Positions 25,796 through 35,198 are shown, counted from the first letter of the stretch. The stretch: 64,000 nt of DNA from Pedobacter kyungheensis (GCF_000812965.1 NZ_JSYN01000012.1:1-64000), one strand, 5' to 3'. Notes: generated from the letters alone by a model not told the origin. A program made the numbers and translations.

Positions 25796-26815
25796 TTAAA
25801 AATTATTTTTGAACCTTATTAATTTACACAAGATTGGAATTGACTTGAAAGCAATTTTGTTAAAAATGTTTATGTCATTTTCCATTCTGAATATTTGTTC
25901 TGAATATATCTTTAAAAATTCATCCGATACTTCACATAATAATTTATATTGCCTTAACTCTATTGCTTTTTGTGCCAAAGTTATGATACAACTTAGTGAA
26001 GGGTAAATAATTTTAAATGAATTTCTGATTTTTTTATCAGTTTCAATAAACCCCTGAAGAGTAGCTATTTTTATTGATTCATTAAACCCAATACGATAAT
26101 TAGTTAACGAGGAATTTAAGTAAAATACATTATTAAAGTTGACCAAATACTGCACTAAAAACATATAATCTGATGAGGGATAAAATTTTTCATTATACCC
26201 CCCCATTTTTAACAGACTACCCCTCGTAAATAAGATCCCAAGCGATCCTGGGTTTACATTACCGAGGTGTAAATCTAAAGGAATAACTTTATTAATTTTT
26301 AGTTTATCATTTTTGTGCTCAAAAATTAGATTCCCATCAGAATCAATTACTTTATGTCCAACTATAATAGCATTCAAATCTGTCATTTTTAAAAGGATCC
26401 CTTGAACAGATTTTAAATAATTTAACTCCAACGTATCATCATCGTTCAAAATTGACAGATATTGCCCAGAAGAAAGCGAAATGCACCTGTTCCAATTACC
26501 AAACATTCCAATGTTTTGTGAATTCTTATAATAACTTATGCGAGGGTTGTTATAAGAATTCATTATTTTTTCAGTATCACAACCACGTTCTGGGTTATTA
26601 TCTACTACAACTATATCGAAATCATCGTATTCTATTTGATTAATGGCGCTATTTAGAGATTCCTTCAATAAATCTGCCCTTTTATAGGTGGGTATTGCAA
26701 TCGTAATTTTGGGCTTAAAACTTAACTTTGATTGAATTATGGGAATAGATTCAACACTTTTTGTCTTTGCAAAATTATCTTCAATTTTAAAAAAATCAGT
26801 GCTTTTATCTACCAT
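25796..26815 (-). CDS. Glycosyltransferase family 2
   Basis: The 339-residue protein has an extra N-terminal 30 residues before the GT-A start KITIAIPTYKRADLLKESLN. DIVVVDNNPERG, NIGMFGNWNRCISLSSG and ILNDDDTL (metal site) follow. A run of seven G (26198-26204; C on the plus strand) encodes the Gly-Gly of KMGGYNEKF. The start overlaps the end of the flippase gene by 11 bases, so the two are translationally linked. Sugar specificity is unknown. Confidence 0.87.
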   Translation of the reverse strand: MVDKSTDFFKIEDNFAKTKSVESIPIIQSKLSFKPKITIAIPTYKRADLLKESLNSAINQIEYDDFDIVVVDNNPERGCDTEKIMNSYNNPRISYYKNSQNIGMFGNWNRCISLSSGQYLSILNDDDTLELNYLKSVQGILLKMTDLNAIIVGHKVIDSDGNLIFEHKNDKLKINKVIPLDLHLGNVNPGSLGILFTRGSLLKMGGYNEKFYPSSDYMFLVQYLVNFNNVFYLNSSLTNYRIGFNESIKIATLQGFIETDKKIRNSFKIIYPSLSCIITLAQKAIELRQYKLLCEVSDEFLKIYSEQIFRMENDINIFNKIAFKSIPILCKLIRFKNNF

Positions 26816-28226
26816 AAGAGTATGTTTTTAATCTATAAAATACTTCCGAAACAGCTAATCTTAAAAAGCTGAATAAACTTATATTATATTTATTCAAAAT
26901 AACAAAAGGCCATTTCCAATTATTATATGCCAATTGCACAATACCCTGCACTAATACCAAACCCAATAAACCATAATTTGTAAAGGATAAGGAAAAATAA
27001 CTTCCTAAAGCAATAAATCCACCCGTAATCAATGAAACCCACATAAAGGGAACAGAATTACCAATAACGATCATTGTTGCAAAAAAAGAATGATTGGTTT
27101 CGAGTAACATTATAATCAAATATAAAATAAGGATACCTGATACAGGTAATACTGCCTTTGCTTTAATTAATATTAATAATTCGGGTACGGCCAATACTAG
27201 AAAAGCGCCGCCAATAAGGAACAGTAGATAAAAAATCCCCATGGCAAAAGCAAATTCTTTTTTTAGATCATTAATATTTCCTTTAATATTTAGTTCAGCA
27301 AAACGTGGATTATTAATCATAAAAAGGGTACTAGCAATACCAGAAATTATTCCAACGAGTTGTACCATTAAGCCATAGGAAGCAATATCCGATAAACTCA
27401 AATACAAACCTCCTAAAAACATTGCAAAACGGGTAATTGCATAAGATCCGATAAAAACTAGCCCCAGTTTGCGTGCATTATGCCAAACGATATTAAACAA
27501 ATCTAGTTTTTCTTTTTTGGTGATTACAAATTGATCGATTTTACTCTTGAATTCCTTTGTAAAGAAATAATAGTGAGAAATAAGCCTTTCTACAAAAGGG
27601 GCCAGCAAATTGGCAATTGCTATAGAGAGTAAACCAACTCCTAATAACAACAAAGAGACATTTATAACAATGTACACAATTCTGGAATAGACCATGGCCT
27701 TTTTTGATTCCATTATCATCCCTTTTCCTATTAATAATGAAGCATAATAGGTATAATACATATTGAAGAAAGTTGATATGGAATAAACTATCCAAATAAA
27801 TAAGGATCGATGTACATTTGTAAAACCATTAGTTACCTTATAAATATAGAGCGTTCCGAAGGAAAGCATAACAACTAAAACTATAAGTGACAACCTACGA
27901 TAAACAAATCGAACAGTATAGATCATCGTAGCTAATAGTCGATAGTTAATTTGTTTTTCACCTTCTTCATTAGTATGAATACCTTCTTTTTTTAACTCTT
28001 GTGCTCCGCTAAAGATGTAAGTAATATTCCGTCCAAATTGTGGGCCAAAACCGAAATCAAATAATGCAACCAATGATCCGACAGTTAGCATCAAATAATT
28101 CATGCCAATCTCTTCTGGACTAAGTAAATGAAGTATTAAGGGTAAAACCAAAACTCCCGATGCGATTGAGAAAAATTGGGCACCATAACCCCAAATAATG
28201 TCTTTTTTTGAAATGTTCTTAATCAT
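26805..28226 (-). CDS. wzx: Wzx-like polysaccharide flippase (MOP superfamily)
   Basis: The 473-residue protein has about 12 predicted membrane helices and the N-terminal pattern KDIIWGYGAQFFSIASGVLVLPLILHLLSPEEIG seen in polysaccharide-specific MOP transporters, with LLSPEEIG followed by a basic loop. It would flip the completed undecaprenyl-linked repeat unit to the periplasm for the Wzy-like polymerase. It lies between the UGM-like gene and a GT2 gene and overlaps the latter. The symbol is used for role, as Wzx sequences are poorly conserved. Confidence 0.85.
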   Translation of the reverse strand: MIKNISKKDIIWGYGAQFFSIASGVLVLPLILHLLSPEEIGMNYLMLTVGSLVALFDFGFGPQFGRNITYIFSGAQELKKEGIHTNEEGEKQINYRLLATMIYTVRFVYRRLSLIVLVVMLSFGTLYIYKVTNGFTNVHRSLFIWIVYSISTFFNMYYTYYASLLIGKGMIMESKKAMVYSRIVYIVINVSLLLLGVGLLSIAIANLLAPFVERLISHYYFFTKEFKSKIDQFVITKKEKLDLFNIVWHNARKLGLVFIGSYAITRFAMFLGGLYLSLSDIASYGLMVQLVGIISGIASTLFMINNPRFAELNIKGNINDLKKEFAFAMGIFYLLFLIGGAFLVLAVPELLILIKAKAVLPVSGILILYLIIMLLETNHSFFATMIVIGNSVPFMWVSLITGGFIALGSYFSLSFTNYGLLGLVLVQGIVQLAYNNWKWPFVILNKYNISLFSFLRLAVSEVFYRLKTYSYGR

Positions 28227-28232
28227 CTAAAT

Positions 28233-29600
28233 TTAATTAGAACCAAGTTTATCGGCAATAAATTTTCCCCTCAAAATGCAATCATCTGTCCAAAAATACT
28301 TCCACTGGCCGAACCTGCCTGCTAAAACAATATCGCCTATTTTACTAGCATCATTATTTTCTAACTTTTTATCCCAATCTGTCATAGGCTCCAAATCATC
28401 GCTTTCTCTTACTAAGCCATATTGCTCCAAGTAAGAAAAAATGGTTTCGAGAGCCTGTCTTCTAGGCAAATCACAGATCACATTTGCATACTTAATATAT
28501 TGAGTATTGCTATTCTCTAAGAAATCCCTGCTTTCAACTAATCTCATTTCAATTAATTCTTCGAGTACACGATTAACAATAATTTCAACAGGCTCAATCT
28601 GTGGCCGATATTTTGAAAAATATACCTCGACCTGAATTCCGGTTTTACCCTCTTGCCCATTTTGGGGAGATAAAAGCTCCGTAAAGTTTACACGTGTTGC
28701 GTACTTATCTGCATCGTACACATAAAACCAATGGGCATCTATTTTTGCACGATGATTTATTACATAATTAATCAACAAAAGTTCAGAGCATGCCAGATCA
28801 TCAGCTGCCTTGTTCACTTCAGGCGTTGCCTCAATATAACGCACAAACTCGGGTAGAGGCAGGGTATTAATGAGTTTTGAATATTCTATATTAGACCCAT
28901 CAGCAAAATAAACTGTTTTTGAAGCTAACGAAATTCGCTCAACTGTTTTGTTCAATTCAACATTCATTCCTTCACGTAAACCATTGGTATAACTAAAGTA
29001 TCCGCCCTTTTCAGGATATCTGACAGAAGTAATATAATGTGTTGATTGATCCAAAGGAGCTAAGAAGCCTTGTTTCACGGTTTCTACATCAGGAAAAAAA
29101 ACTCTCCCCCCCACCCAATCTGTTGTTAAATCTTTCGGTTCGACAGTCCAATATTTTTTGGTATAAGATTTTACGAACTCCTCATAAAATGCCTTTCCAA
29201 AAGCCAAAATTGACCAATCTTCATAGTTCTTGGGTACAATTTCTTCCTGATTTTCATTTCTACTGGATAAAAAATCATTTAAACATTTGGTCCGTATCGG
29301 CTCAGGAACAGCATAAAGATTTGATTGCGCAGGATGGTTTATCCAATAACCTTTGTAATAGTTGGTAGGGAACACCGGATATTCTAAATATTTGCCATTC
29401 AAACTTTTTGCAAACAAATCTTTCACATATTTATGTTTCGTAAAGGAAACATGAGGGCCCTCATCCCATGTAAAACCATCAATTTGATGGGAATAGATAT
29501 GGCCTCCGATGTGATGTTTTTTTTCTACAACTAAACATTCATGATCTAAATGATATGAACTACTAATCCCTGCCAATCCCGCACCCAAAACCAAAATCAT
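28233..29600 (-). CDS. FAD-dependent UDP-galactopyranose-mutase-like / amine-oxidase-like protein
   Basis: The 455-residue flavoprotein begins with the dinucleotide-binding motif MILVLGAGLAGISSSYHL and then VVEKKHHIGGHIYSH, as in UDP-galactopyranose mutase and its relatives. HVSFTKHKYVKDLF and the motif FVKSYTKKYW fit the UGM-like branch (KYWxxxxxxLxxxWVGGRV). At 455 residues it is longer than classical bacterial Glf (about 370-390), so it may be one of the protoporphyrinogen-oxidase-like paralogues often found in surface polysaccharide loci rather than a true mutase. A G7 tract (29106-29112) followed by an eight-T tract lies in the WVGGRVFF codons. Confidence 0.7.
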   Translation of the reverse strand: MILVLGAGLAGISSSYHLDHECLVVEKKHHIGGHIYSHQIDGFTWDEGPHVSFTKHKYVKDLFAKSLNGKYLEYPVFPTNYYKGYWINHPAQSNLYAVPEPIRTKCLNDFLSSRNENQEEIVPKNYEDWSILAFGKAFYEEFVKSYTKKYWTVEPKDLTTDWVGGRVFFPDVETVKQGFLAPLDQSTHYITSVRYPEKGGYFSYTNGLREGMNVELNKTVERISLASKTVYFADGSNIEYSKLINTLPLPEFVRYIEATPEVNKAADDLACSELLLINYVINHRAKIDAHWFYVYDADKYATRVNFTELLSPQNGQEGKTGIQVEVYFSKYRPQIEPVEIIVNRVLEELIEMRLVESRDFLENSNTQYIKYANVICDLPRRQALETIFSYLEQYGLVRESDDLEPMTDWDKKLENNDASKIGDIVLAGRFGQWKYFWTDDCILRGKFIADKLGSN

Positions 29601-29603
29601 AAC

Positions 29604-30878
29604 CTAACTGTTTATATATTTCCTAATCACATCGGCGATATAATCGTAATGTACGGCATCTAATCCGGGCCAAACGCCTAACCAAAAAGATTGGTTCATG
29701 ATGATATCAGTATTAGCTAAATCTCCAACAACCCTATGCTCAACATTAGCGTAAGCCGGTTGCCTCAACAGGTTACCTGCAAATAATAAACGGGTACCAA
29801 TTTTATTTTCTTCCAAATACTGAACTAACATGTGACGATCGTTTGCATCTCCTTCTCTCAAAGTCATCAAAAATCCGAACCAAGAAGGCTCTGAATCTGG
29901 GGTTGGTTCAGGCAGAATGAAAATATCTTCGAACTCTTTCATGCGCTCATACAGCATTGCATAATTTTCGCGCCTTTTTTGCACAAAACGATCAATTTTA
30001 CGCATTTGAGATACGCCAAGCGCTGCTTGCATGTCTGTTACCTTTAAATTAAAGCCTATATGAGAATAAGTATATTTATGGTCGTAACCGTAAGGTAAAG
30101 AGCCTAACTGCTGCCCAAAACGACAACCACATGTATCATCTTTTCCTGGCAAACAATAACAATCTCTTCCCCAATCTCTAAAGCTTTCTGCTATTTTAGA
30201 AAGTTCAGGATTATTTACAATTACAGCACCACCTTCGCCCATGGTAATGTGGTGTGCCGGGTAAAATGAGAAGGTCGAAATATCTCCAAATGTCCCGGTT
30301 TTTTTACCCTTATAAGTTGCACCTAACGAATCGCAATCATCTTCAACTACCCATAGGTTATATTTTTTTGCCACACGCATTACCTCGTCCAAATCGAATG
30401 GATTACCCAAAGAGTGTGCAATCATAATTGCTTTCGTTTTTGGAGAAACAGCAGCTTCTATCATGTCAGATTTCAGATTATGCGTAGCAACATCCACATC
30501 GATAAACACAGGGATAGCTCCAAATTGGACGATTGGATTTACAGTTGTAGGAAAACCAGCAGCAACAGTGATCACCTCATCTCCCGGTTTGATTGCTCTA
30601 TCACCTAGTTTCGGAGAGGTTAAAGCATAAAATGCGACCAAATTGGCAGAAGAACCAGAGTTTACCAACAAAGCCTTCGCCGCTCCAAAATATTTTGCAA
30701 ATTCTGCTTCGAATTCAGTAGCAAACCTTCCAGCTGTTAACCATCCATCTGCGACTGACTCCATGCAAAGCAGTAAGTCGTCTTCTTCAATAATTTTTCC
30801 AGTTACTGGAATATAATCTTGTCCCGGAACTGATGCCTTAAAAACTTTAAGATCATAATTAACGTTCACTGTACCCAT
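29604..30878 (-). CDS. rfbH: CDP-4-dehydro-6-deoxyglucose 3-dehydrase (E1, RfbH/AscC/DdhC type)
   Basis: The 424-residue enzyme removes the C3 hydroxyl of CDP-4-keto-6-deoxyglucose with PMP and an iron-sulfur cluster. It has the DegT aminotransferase fold, but the usual PLP lysine is replaced by His (H209-H210 in [14 protein letters not shown]), the signature of E1. Four cysteines at about 240, 242, 250 and 252 (CYC...CGC) match the [2Fe-2S] ligands of this subfamily. The length matches RfbH. The start overlaps the end of the reductase gene by 20 bases. Its partner reductase (E3) is encoded at 34167-35198. Together they create the 3,6-dideoxy configuration. Confidence 0.93.
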   Translation of the reverse strand: MGTVNVNYDLKVFKASVPGQDYIPVTGKIIEEDDLLLCMESVADGWLTAGRFATEFEAEFAKYFGAAKALLVNSGSSANLVAFYALTSPKLGDRAIKPGDEVITVAAGFPTTVNPIVQFGAIPVFIDVDVATHNLKSDMIEAAVSPKTKAIMIAHSLGNPFDLDEVMRVAKKYNLWVVEDDCDSLGATYKGKKTGTFGDISTFSFYPAHHITMGEGGAVIVNNPELSKIAESFRDWGRDCYCLPGKDDTCGCRFGQQLGSLPYGYDHKYTYSHIGFNLKVTDMQAALGVSQMRKIDRFVQKRRENYAMLYERMKEFEDIFILPEPTPDSEPSWFGFLMTLREGDANDRHMLVQYLEENKIGTRLLFAGNLLRQPAYANVEHRVVGDLANTDIIMNQSFWLGVWPGLDAVHYDYIADVIRKYINS

Positions 30879-31752
30879 TTTGTAATTGTTTATATTTTAA
30901 AATCAATCCTTTTTCTAATGTTATTTCTGGTTCCCAATTGAGCAATATTTTCAATTTCCCAATAGGTGCATTTGCATAAACCGTATCACGTAACCTTGGA
31001 GGATATGCTCCCCAATCTAATTTTAGTTTTGAGTGTGTAATTTCCTCAATTTTTGCTGCTACCTCTCTAAGATTATGAACCTTTCCTGTGCCCAAATGCA
31101 AAACATCATTGTGGTCTATTTTTTCAAATCCATCAATCAATTTATGGAAAAAATTAATCAAATCAGAGATATAAATAAAATCGAGGTACTGCAAACCTTC
31201 CGAAATTTTAACCGGTTCAGTTGCATGTATTGCATCAAATAAAATATCTATTATCTTTTTTTGAGTATCCTGCCCACCATAGATTGTATAGGGGATTACA
31301 TGAACAACCTTAAAGTTATTTAATGCAGCATAATAATTTAATATTGACCTGAATGCGGTTTTGGTTGCAGCATATAGATAGGTTGGATTTAAATTTCCAT
31401 CGCTAAAATGGTATTCTGAAAATGATCCCACATTTATAAAACATTTAATTTTTACTTTTTGAAGTGCATTTAATAATAAAGTTCCAAAAGTAATATTTGC
31501 ATTTATTAACTGATGAATATCATTTACTTCAGATCTCGCTGTGAGGTAAGATGCAAGATGAATAACAATATCGGGTTGTAACTTAATTATTTCATCTTCA
31601 AGGTTATCATCATCTTTTATGACAACAACTTTGCTATCCAACTCAACTTCCCGCCTTGTGATAGCAAAAAGTTTATGATCAGAAGAATTTACTAGATACG
31701 AAATCAAATTTCTACCTACATACCCTGTTGCTCCAGTTAGTAATATGTTCAT
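30859..31752 (-). CDS. NAD(P)-dependent SDR reductase, probable CDP-3,6-dideoxyhexose C4 reductase (AscF/RfbJ type)
   Basis: The 297-residue extended short-chain dehydrogenase has GATGYVG (residues 7-13) for cofactor binding and the catalytic pair Tyr127-Lys131 in [14 protein letters not shown] supplies the upstream Ser. It sits between the RmlC-like epimerase gene (stop and start codons overlap) and rfbH. That is the position where CDP-abequose, CDP-paratose or CDP-ascarylose synthases are found. It should reduce the C4 keto group to give the final CDP-dideoxysugar. The stereochemical outcome cannot be read from sequence. Confidence 0.78.
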   Translation of the reverse strand: MNILLTGATGYVGRNLISYLVNSSDHKLFAITRREVELDSKVVVIKDDDNLEDEIIKLQPDIVIHLASYLTARSEVNDIHQLINANITFGTLLLNALQKVKIKCFINVGSFSEYHFSDGNLNPTYLYAATKTAFRSILNYYAALNNFKVVHVIPYTIYGGQDTQKKIIDILFDAIHATEPVKISEGLQYLDFIYISDLINFFHKLIDGFEKIDHNDVLHLGTGKVHNLREVAAKIEEITHSKLKLDWGAYPPRLRDTVYANAPIGKLKILLNWEPEITLEKGLILKYKQLQNGYSER

Positions 31753-32288
31753 TAAAAATATTGCTTTGATGGGATAAAACCTTCAAAAGCCATATCACGT
31801 ATGGACAAAATTGGTTTATCTATGGTCCACTTGAATCCAAAGGAATCATACTTTATACCGCCTTCTGCTTCTTTGTCTTGAGAAGTCGTGGTGTGATATT
31901 CAACCGTAGTATCTTTTTCGAGCGCTAAAAATCCGTGAGCAAAACCTTTTCCAATATAAATTCCCTTACGATTTTCTGCTGATAGTTCGACAGAAAAAGC
32001 TTGACCAAATGTTGGAGAATTTTGCCTGATATCAAGCACAACATCAATAATTGCACCTGTAATCACATAAACCAACTTTGCATGATCAGCAGGTGGCTTT
32101 TGATAGTGCATGCCACGTATTACATTTTTATCAGAAACGGAGTAAAAACTTTCTGTAAATTTCGAGTCTAATCCATGTTCAGCAAAAGTTTCTTCATGAA
32201 TTGTTTTCACAAACTCCCCCCTGTTGTCTTTATATGAGGCGTATTCCATAATGAAAATATCCTGAAATTCAGTTTTAACTATTTTCAT
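31752..32288 (-). CDS. RmlC-like cupin epimerase in the CDP-sugar operon (AscE candidate)
   Basis: The 178-residue cupin resembles dTDP-4-dehydrorhamnose 3,5-epimerase: NRGEFVKT, VIRGMHYQKPP with the catalytic-base His61, DVVLDIRQNSPTFG, and GKGFAHGFLALE. It differs from the RfbC at 45808 in the active-site loop: YHTTTSQDKEAEGG has no Tyr where RmlC uses Tyr as acid (position 137 is Gln by simple alignment). It overlaps both neighbours by one base, inside the rfbF-rfbG-epimerase-reductase-rfbH run. A C5 epimerase here, as AscE in the ascarylose pathway, would convert the D- to the L-series. A redundant RmlC for rhamnose is less likely because a full rml operon is present. Confidence 0.72.
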   Translation of the reverse strand: MKIVKTEFQDIFIMEYASYKDNRGEFVKTIHEETFAEHGLDSKFTESFYSVSDKNVIRGMHYQKPPADHAKLVYVITGAIIDVVLDIRQNSPTFGQAFSVELSAENRKGIYIGKGFAHGFLALEKDTTVEYHTTTSQDKEAEGGIKYDSFGFKWTIDKPILSIRDMAFEGFIPSKQYF

Positions 32289-33379
32289 TATTCAGACCAA
32301 TTAATTTGTTTCATTTTTGCTTTTTCGGTAAATATTTCAATTTGTTCTTTCCTTGAAGCGTAAACATCTTTAGTATTATCTAGATCTGCTAAATAACCTG
32401 TTAGTGTAAATTCCACCGTATCTTCAAAACTCAATACTGGTTTCCATTTCAGAAAGTTTGCGGCTTTTGAAATATCAAGCTTCAATAATACCGCCTCATG
32501 TAATTTGCTGGTACCTTCCGGCACAAAATAACCACCTTTATTATCCAGTTTCAACATGCAGTCTATCAATTGTTTTACTGAATAATTGGTCATGTCTTCT
32601 GGTCCAAAATTCCAACCTCCACTAAAAGCTTTTCCTTGAATATATAATTCTGCACCGAGATTTAAATAACCACTTAACGGCTCAAGCACGTGCTGCCATG
32701 GGCGGGTGGCATGTGGATTTCTAACTTCCAATTTTTCACCCTTTTTAAAAGCCCTAAAATAATCAGGGATAATTCTATCTAATGCCCAATCGCCTCCACC
32801 AATCACATTTCCGGCACGGGCAGATGCAATATTTGCGGTTCCCTCGGCTTTGAAAAATGATTCAAGGTAAGAACTGGTAATCAGCTCCGAACAGCCTTTG
32901 GATGCACTATAAGGATCTTTTCCGCCCATAGGATCATTTTCACGGTACCCCCAAACCCACTCCTTATTATCATAACATTTATCAGTGGTAACGTTAACTG
33001 CGGCTTTTACGGATAAGGTAGCCCTTACAGCCTCCCAAAAGTTAACTGTACCCATTAAGTTGGTATCAAAAGTACCTACTGGATCTTGATAGGATAGTAA
33101 TACCAAAGGTTGTGCAGCCAAATGAAAAGCGAAATCAGGCTGTACTTCCTTAAAATATTGCTTTAGTTTTGCCCCATCTCTAACATCTCCTTCCTGGTGA
33201 TGAATGAGACCAGATAGTTTAGTCGTTACAAAATTGTCCATATCAGAATATGGCGCTAATGCATAACCGTAAACTTCAGCCCCAAGTTCTTTTAGCCAAA
33301 TGGCTAACCATGACCCTTTAAACCCTGTATGCCCGGTAACTAATACTTTTTTCCCTTGATATATATTTTGAAAACTCAT
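32288..33379 (-). CDS. rfbG: CDP-glucose 4,6-dehydratase
   Basis: The 363-residue SDR enzyme converts CDP-glucose to CDP-4-keto-6-deoxyglucose. The N-terminus has GHTGFKGSWLAIWLKELGAEVYGYAL, characteristic of CDP-glucose rather than dTDP-glucose dehydratases. NVTTDKCYDN and the catalytic YSASK follow, then SARAGNVIGGGDWALDRIIPD. The frame extends upstream to a GTG at 33409, but the ATG at 33379 lies one base after the rfbF stop and gives the usual N-terminus. Tight coupling with rfbF and the epimerase gene indicates one translational unit. Confidence 0.95.
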   Translation of the reverse strand: MSFQNIYQGKKVLVTGHTGFKGSWLAIWLKELGAEVYGYALAPYSDMDNFVTTKLSGLIHHQEGDVRDGAKLKQYFKEVQPDFAFHLAAQPLVLLSYQDPVGTFDTNLMGTVNFWEAVRATLSVKAAVNVTTDKCYDNKEWVWGYRENDPMGGKDPYSASKGCSELITSSYLESFFKAEGTANIASARAGNVIGGGDWALDRIIPDYFRAFKKGEKLEVRNPHATRPWQHVLEPLSGYLNLGAELYIQGKAFSGGWNFGPEDMTNYSVKQLIDCMLKLDNKGGYFVPEGTSKLHEAVLLKLDISKAANFLKWKPVLSFEDTVEFTLTGYLADLDNTKDVYASRKEQIEIFTEKAKMKQINWSE

Positions 33380-33380
33380 C

Positions 33381-34157
33381 TTACCAGATTTTCCATTTTG
33401 CTTCACCACTGCTCCACAATGCTTCTAGTTCAATTCTGTCTCTCAAAGCGTCCATTGGCTTCCAGAAACCCTCATGTTTAAACGCTGCAAGTTGGCCATT
33501 GTTAGCAATTTCTTTAAGCGGCTTATTTTCCCATTGAACATCTTCAACATCTCCTTCCAAATATTTGAAAATACCCGGTTCCAATACAAAGAATCCTCCA
33601 TTAATCCACATTCCATCACCTTGAGGCTTCTCCACAAAGTGCTCTACCCCTCCATTTTCATCCATTTCTATGTTCCCAAAACGGCCAGGTGTTTGTATGC
33701 TGGTTAAAGTAGCTAAACGGCCATGGCTTTTATGGAATTTTACTAGTTCAGAAATGTTAACATCAGAAACACCATCTCCATAAGTAAGCATAAATGTTTC
33801 TCCATCAACATACTTCTGGATCTTTTTGATACGCCCAGCCGTATTGGTTTTTAATCCAGTATCTACTAGTGTTACCTTGAAAGACTCTGAGTTTGAAAAA
33901 TGAACATCAACTTTATTTTTTTCTATATCAATTGAAACGTCGGAGTTATAAAGATAATAGTTTAAAAAATATTCTTTAACAGATTGCGCTTTATAACCTA
34001 AGCAAAGTACAAAATCATTGTAGCCATAAGCTTCATAGATTTTCATGATGTGCCACAAAATCGGCTTACCACCGATTTCTACCATTGGCTTCGGACGAGC
34101 TTCTGTTTCTTCCATTAATCGGGTACCTAAACCGCCTGCTAGTATTACTACCTTCAT
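33381..34157 (-). CDS. rfbF: Glucose-1-phosphate cytidylyltransferase
   Basis: The 258-residue nucleotidyltransferase makes CDP-glucose, the entry point to CDP-3,6-dideoxyhexoses. The N-terminal VVILAGGLGTRLMEETEARPKPMVEIGGKPILWH is the RfbF/DdhA/AscA signature. TYGDGVSDVN carries the catalytic aspartate; FVEKPQGDGMWINGGFFVLEP follows. Length is normal. It is the first of five overlapping or abutting CDP-sugar genes and begins 9 bases after the E3-type reductase gene. Confidence 0.96.
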   Translation of the reverse strand: MKVVILAGGLGTRLMEETEARPKPMVEIGGKPILWHIMKIYEAYGYNDFVLCLGYKAQSVKEYFLNYYLYNSDVSIDIEKNKVDVHFSNSESFKVTLVDTGLKTNTAGRIKKIQKYVDGETFMLTYGDGVSDVNISELVKFHKSHGRLATLTSIQTPGRFGNIEMDENGGVEHFVEKPQGDGMWINGGFFVLEPGIFKYLEGDVEDVQWENKPLKEIANNGQLAAFKHEGFWKPMDALRDRIELEALWSSGEAKWKIW

Positions 34158-34166
34158 ATTTTTACG

Positions 34167-35198
34167 TTATATACTTATTTGTACGTTCTCTGTTAAAGGA
34201 TGTGTGCAGCATAATAAAAATTCACCTGCGACAAGATCATTACGCTCTTTACTTAATCCAATCATTTTAGCATCGCCCGAAATCAGCTTACCCTTACAAG
34301 TACTACAATTACCGGTTTGGCAAGAGTAAGGCAATTCAATATCGGCGTTCAATGCAGCTTCTAAAATACTTTTGCCTTTTGCAATCTCTAATGGATATTG
34401 ATTACCACCAAAATTTATTAAAATTTTTTGTGTATATACATCTTCAAAATCTTTTGGGTCCTTAACCAGCTCAAAATCCTCGGAGAATACATTTGCTAAA
34501 AATCCATATTTAGTTTGTAGCGCCTTTTTTACTGACTCTTTTAAACCTGCAGGACCACAGATATAATGTGCACATTGATTCGGATCAAGTTCATCTTCCA
34601 GTATTTGTAAAGCTTTATCTTGGTCAATTCTGCCTTGAATTAAATATGGATGGCTTTCATCTACAAATATTTTAGTATGAAAATTCCTCACCACTAAACG
34701 TTCAGGGTATTGTGTATTTAATTGTTGAATCTGATCCCTAAAAATGGTTGTTTCATGGTTTTTATTGCCATAATTTAAGTGTACCCTTACATTTTCTTTC
34801 GCAGTTAGTATATATTTAATGATGGAGATCAGTGGTGTAATACCACTACCTACTCCCCAAAAAAACACATCAGTGAAAGCATAATCTTCTTCAAAAACAA
34901 AGTCGCCCATAGGCGGCATCACTTCAATGGAATCGCCAATCTTAACCATATCATTGATATGATTGGATACCAGTCCATTTTCTACCCGTTTAACTGTAAT
35001 CTCTAAAAAAGAATCAATTCCAGGGCATGAAGAAAAAGAATAGGGGCGAATATAACGCCTCCCATTAATTCTAAAGATTAATGTCAGGTACTGCCCTGCC
35101 AAATATTTGATTTTCTTTAGCCCCGGTTGCTTAAAGCACAAAGTAACTGTGTCTTCAGTTTCCTTTCTAATATCAGCAACTTTTAGCGTATAGTTCAT
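34167..35198 (-). CDS. CDP-6-deoxy-delta-3,4-glucoseen reductase-like (E3) flavin/iron-sulfur protein
   Basis: The 343-residue protein joins a ferredoxin reductase module to a plant-type [2Fe-2S] ferredoxin. RRYIRPYSFSS (about residues 47-57) binds FAD, GVGSGITPLISI (about 114-125) and CGPAGLKES bind NAD(P)H. The C-terminal domain has Cys ligands at about 293, 298, 301 and 331 (SCQTGNCSTC...C). E3 delivers electrons to E1 (RfbH). In known AscD/RfbI proteins the ferredoxin domain is N-terminal; here it is C-terminal, as in PaaE/Hmp-type reductases. Role is therefore assigned by context as well as domains. Confidence 0.8.
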   Translation of the reverse strand: MNYTLKVADIRKETEDTVTLCFKQPGLKKIKYLAGQYLTLIFRINGRRYIRPYSFSSCPGIDSFLEITVKRVENGLVSNHINDMVKIGDSIEVMPPMGDFVFEEDYAFTDVFFWGVGSGITPLISIIKYILTAKENVRVHLNYGNKNHETTIFRDQIQQLNTQYPERLVVRNFHTKIFVDESHPYLIQGRIDQDKALQILEDELDPNQCAHYICGPAGLKESVKKALQTKYGFLANVFSEDFELVKDPKDFEDVYTQKILINFGGNQYPLEIAKGKSILEAALNADIELPYSCQTGNCSTCKGKLISGDAKMIGLSKERNDLVAGEFLLCCTHPLTENVQISI

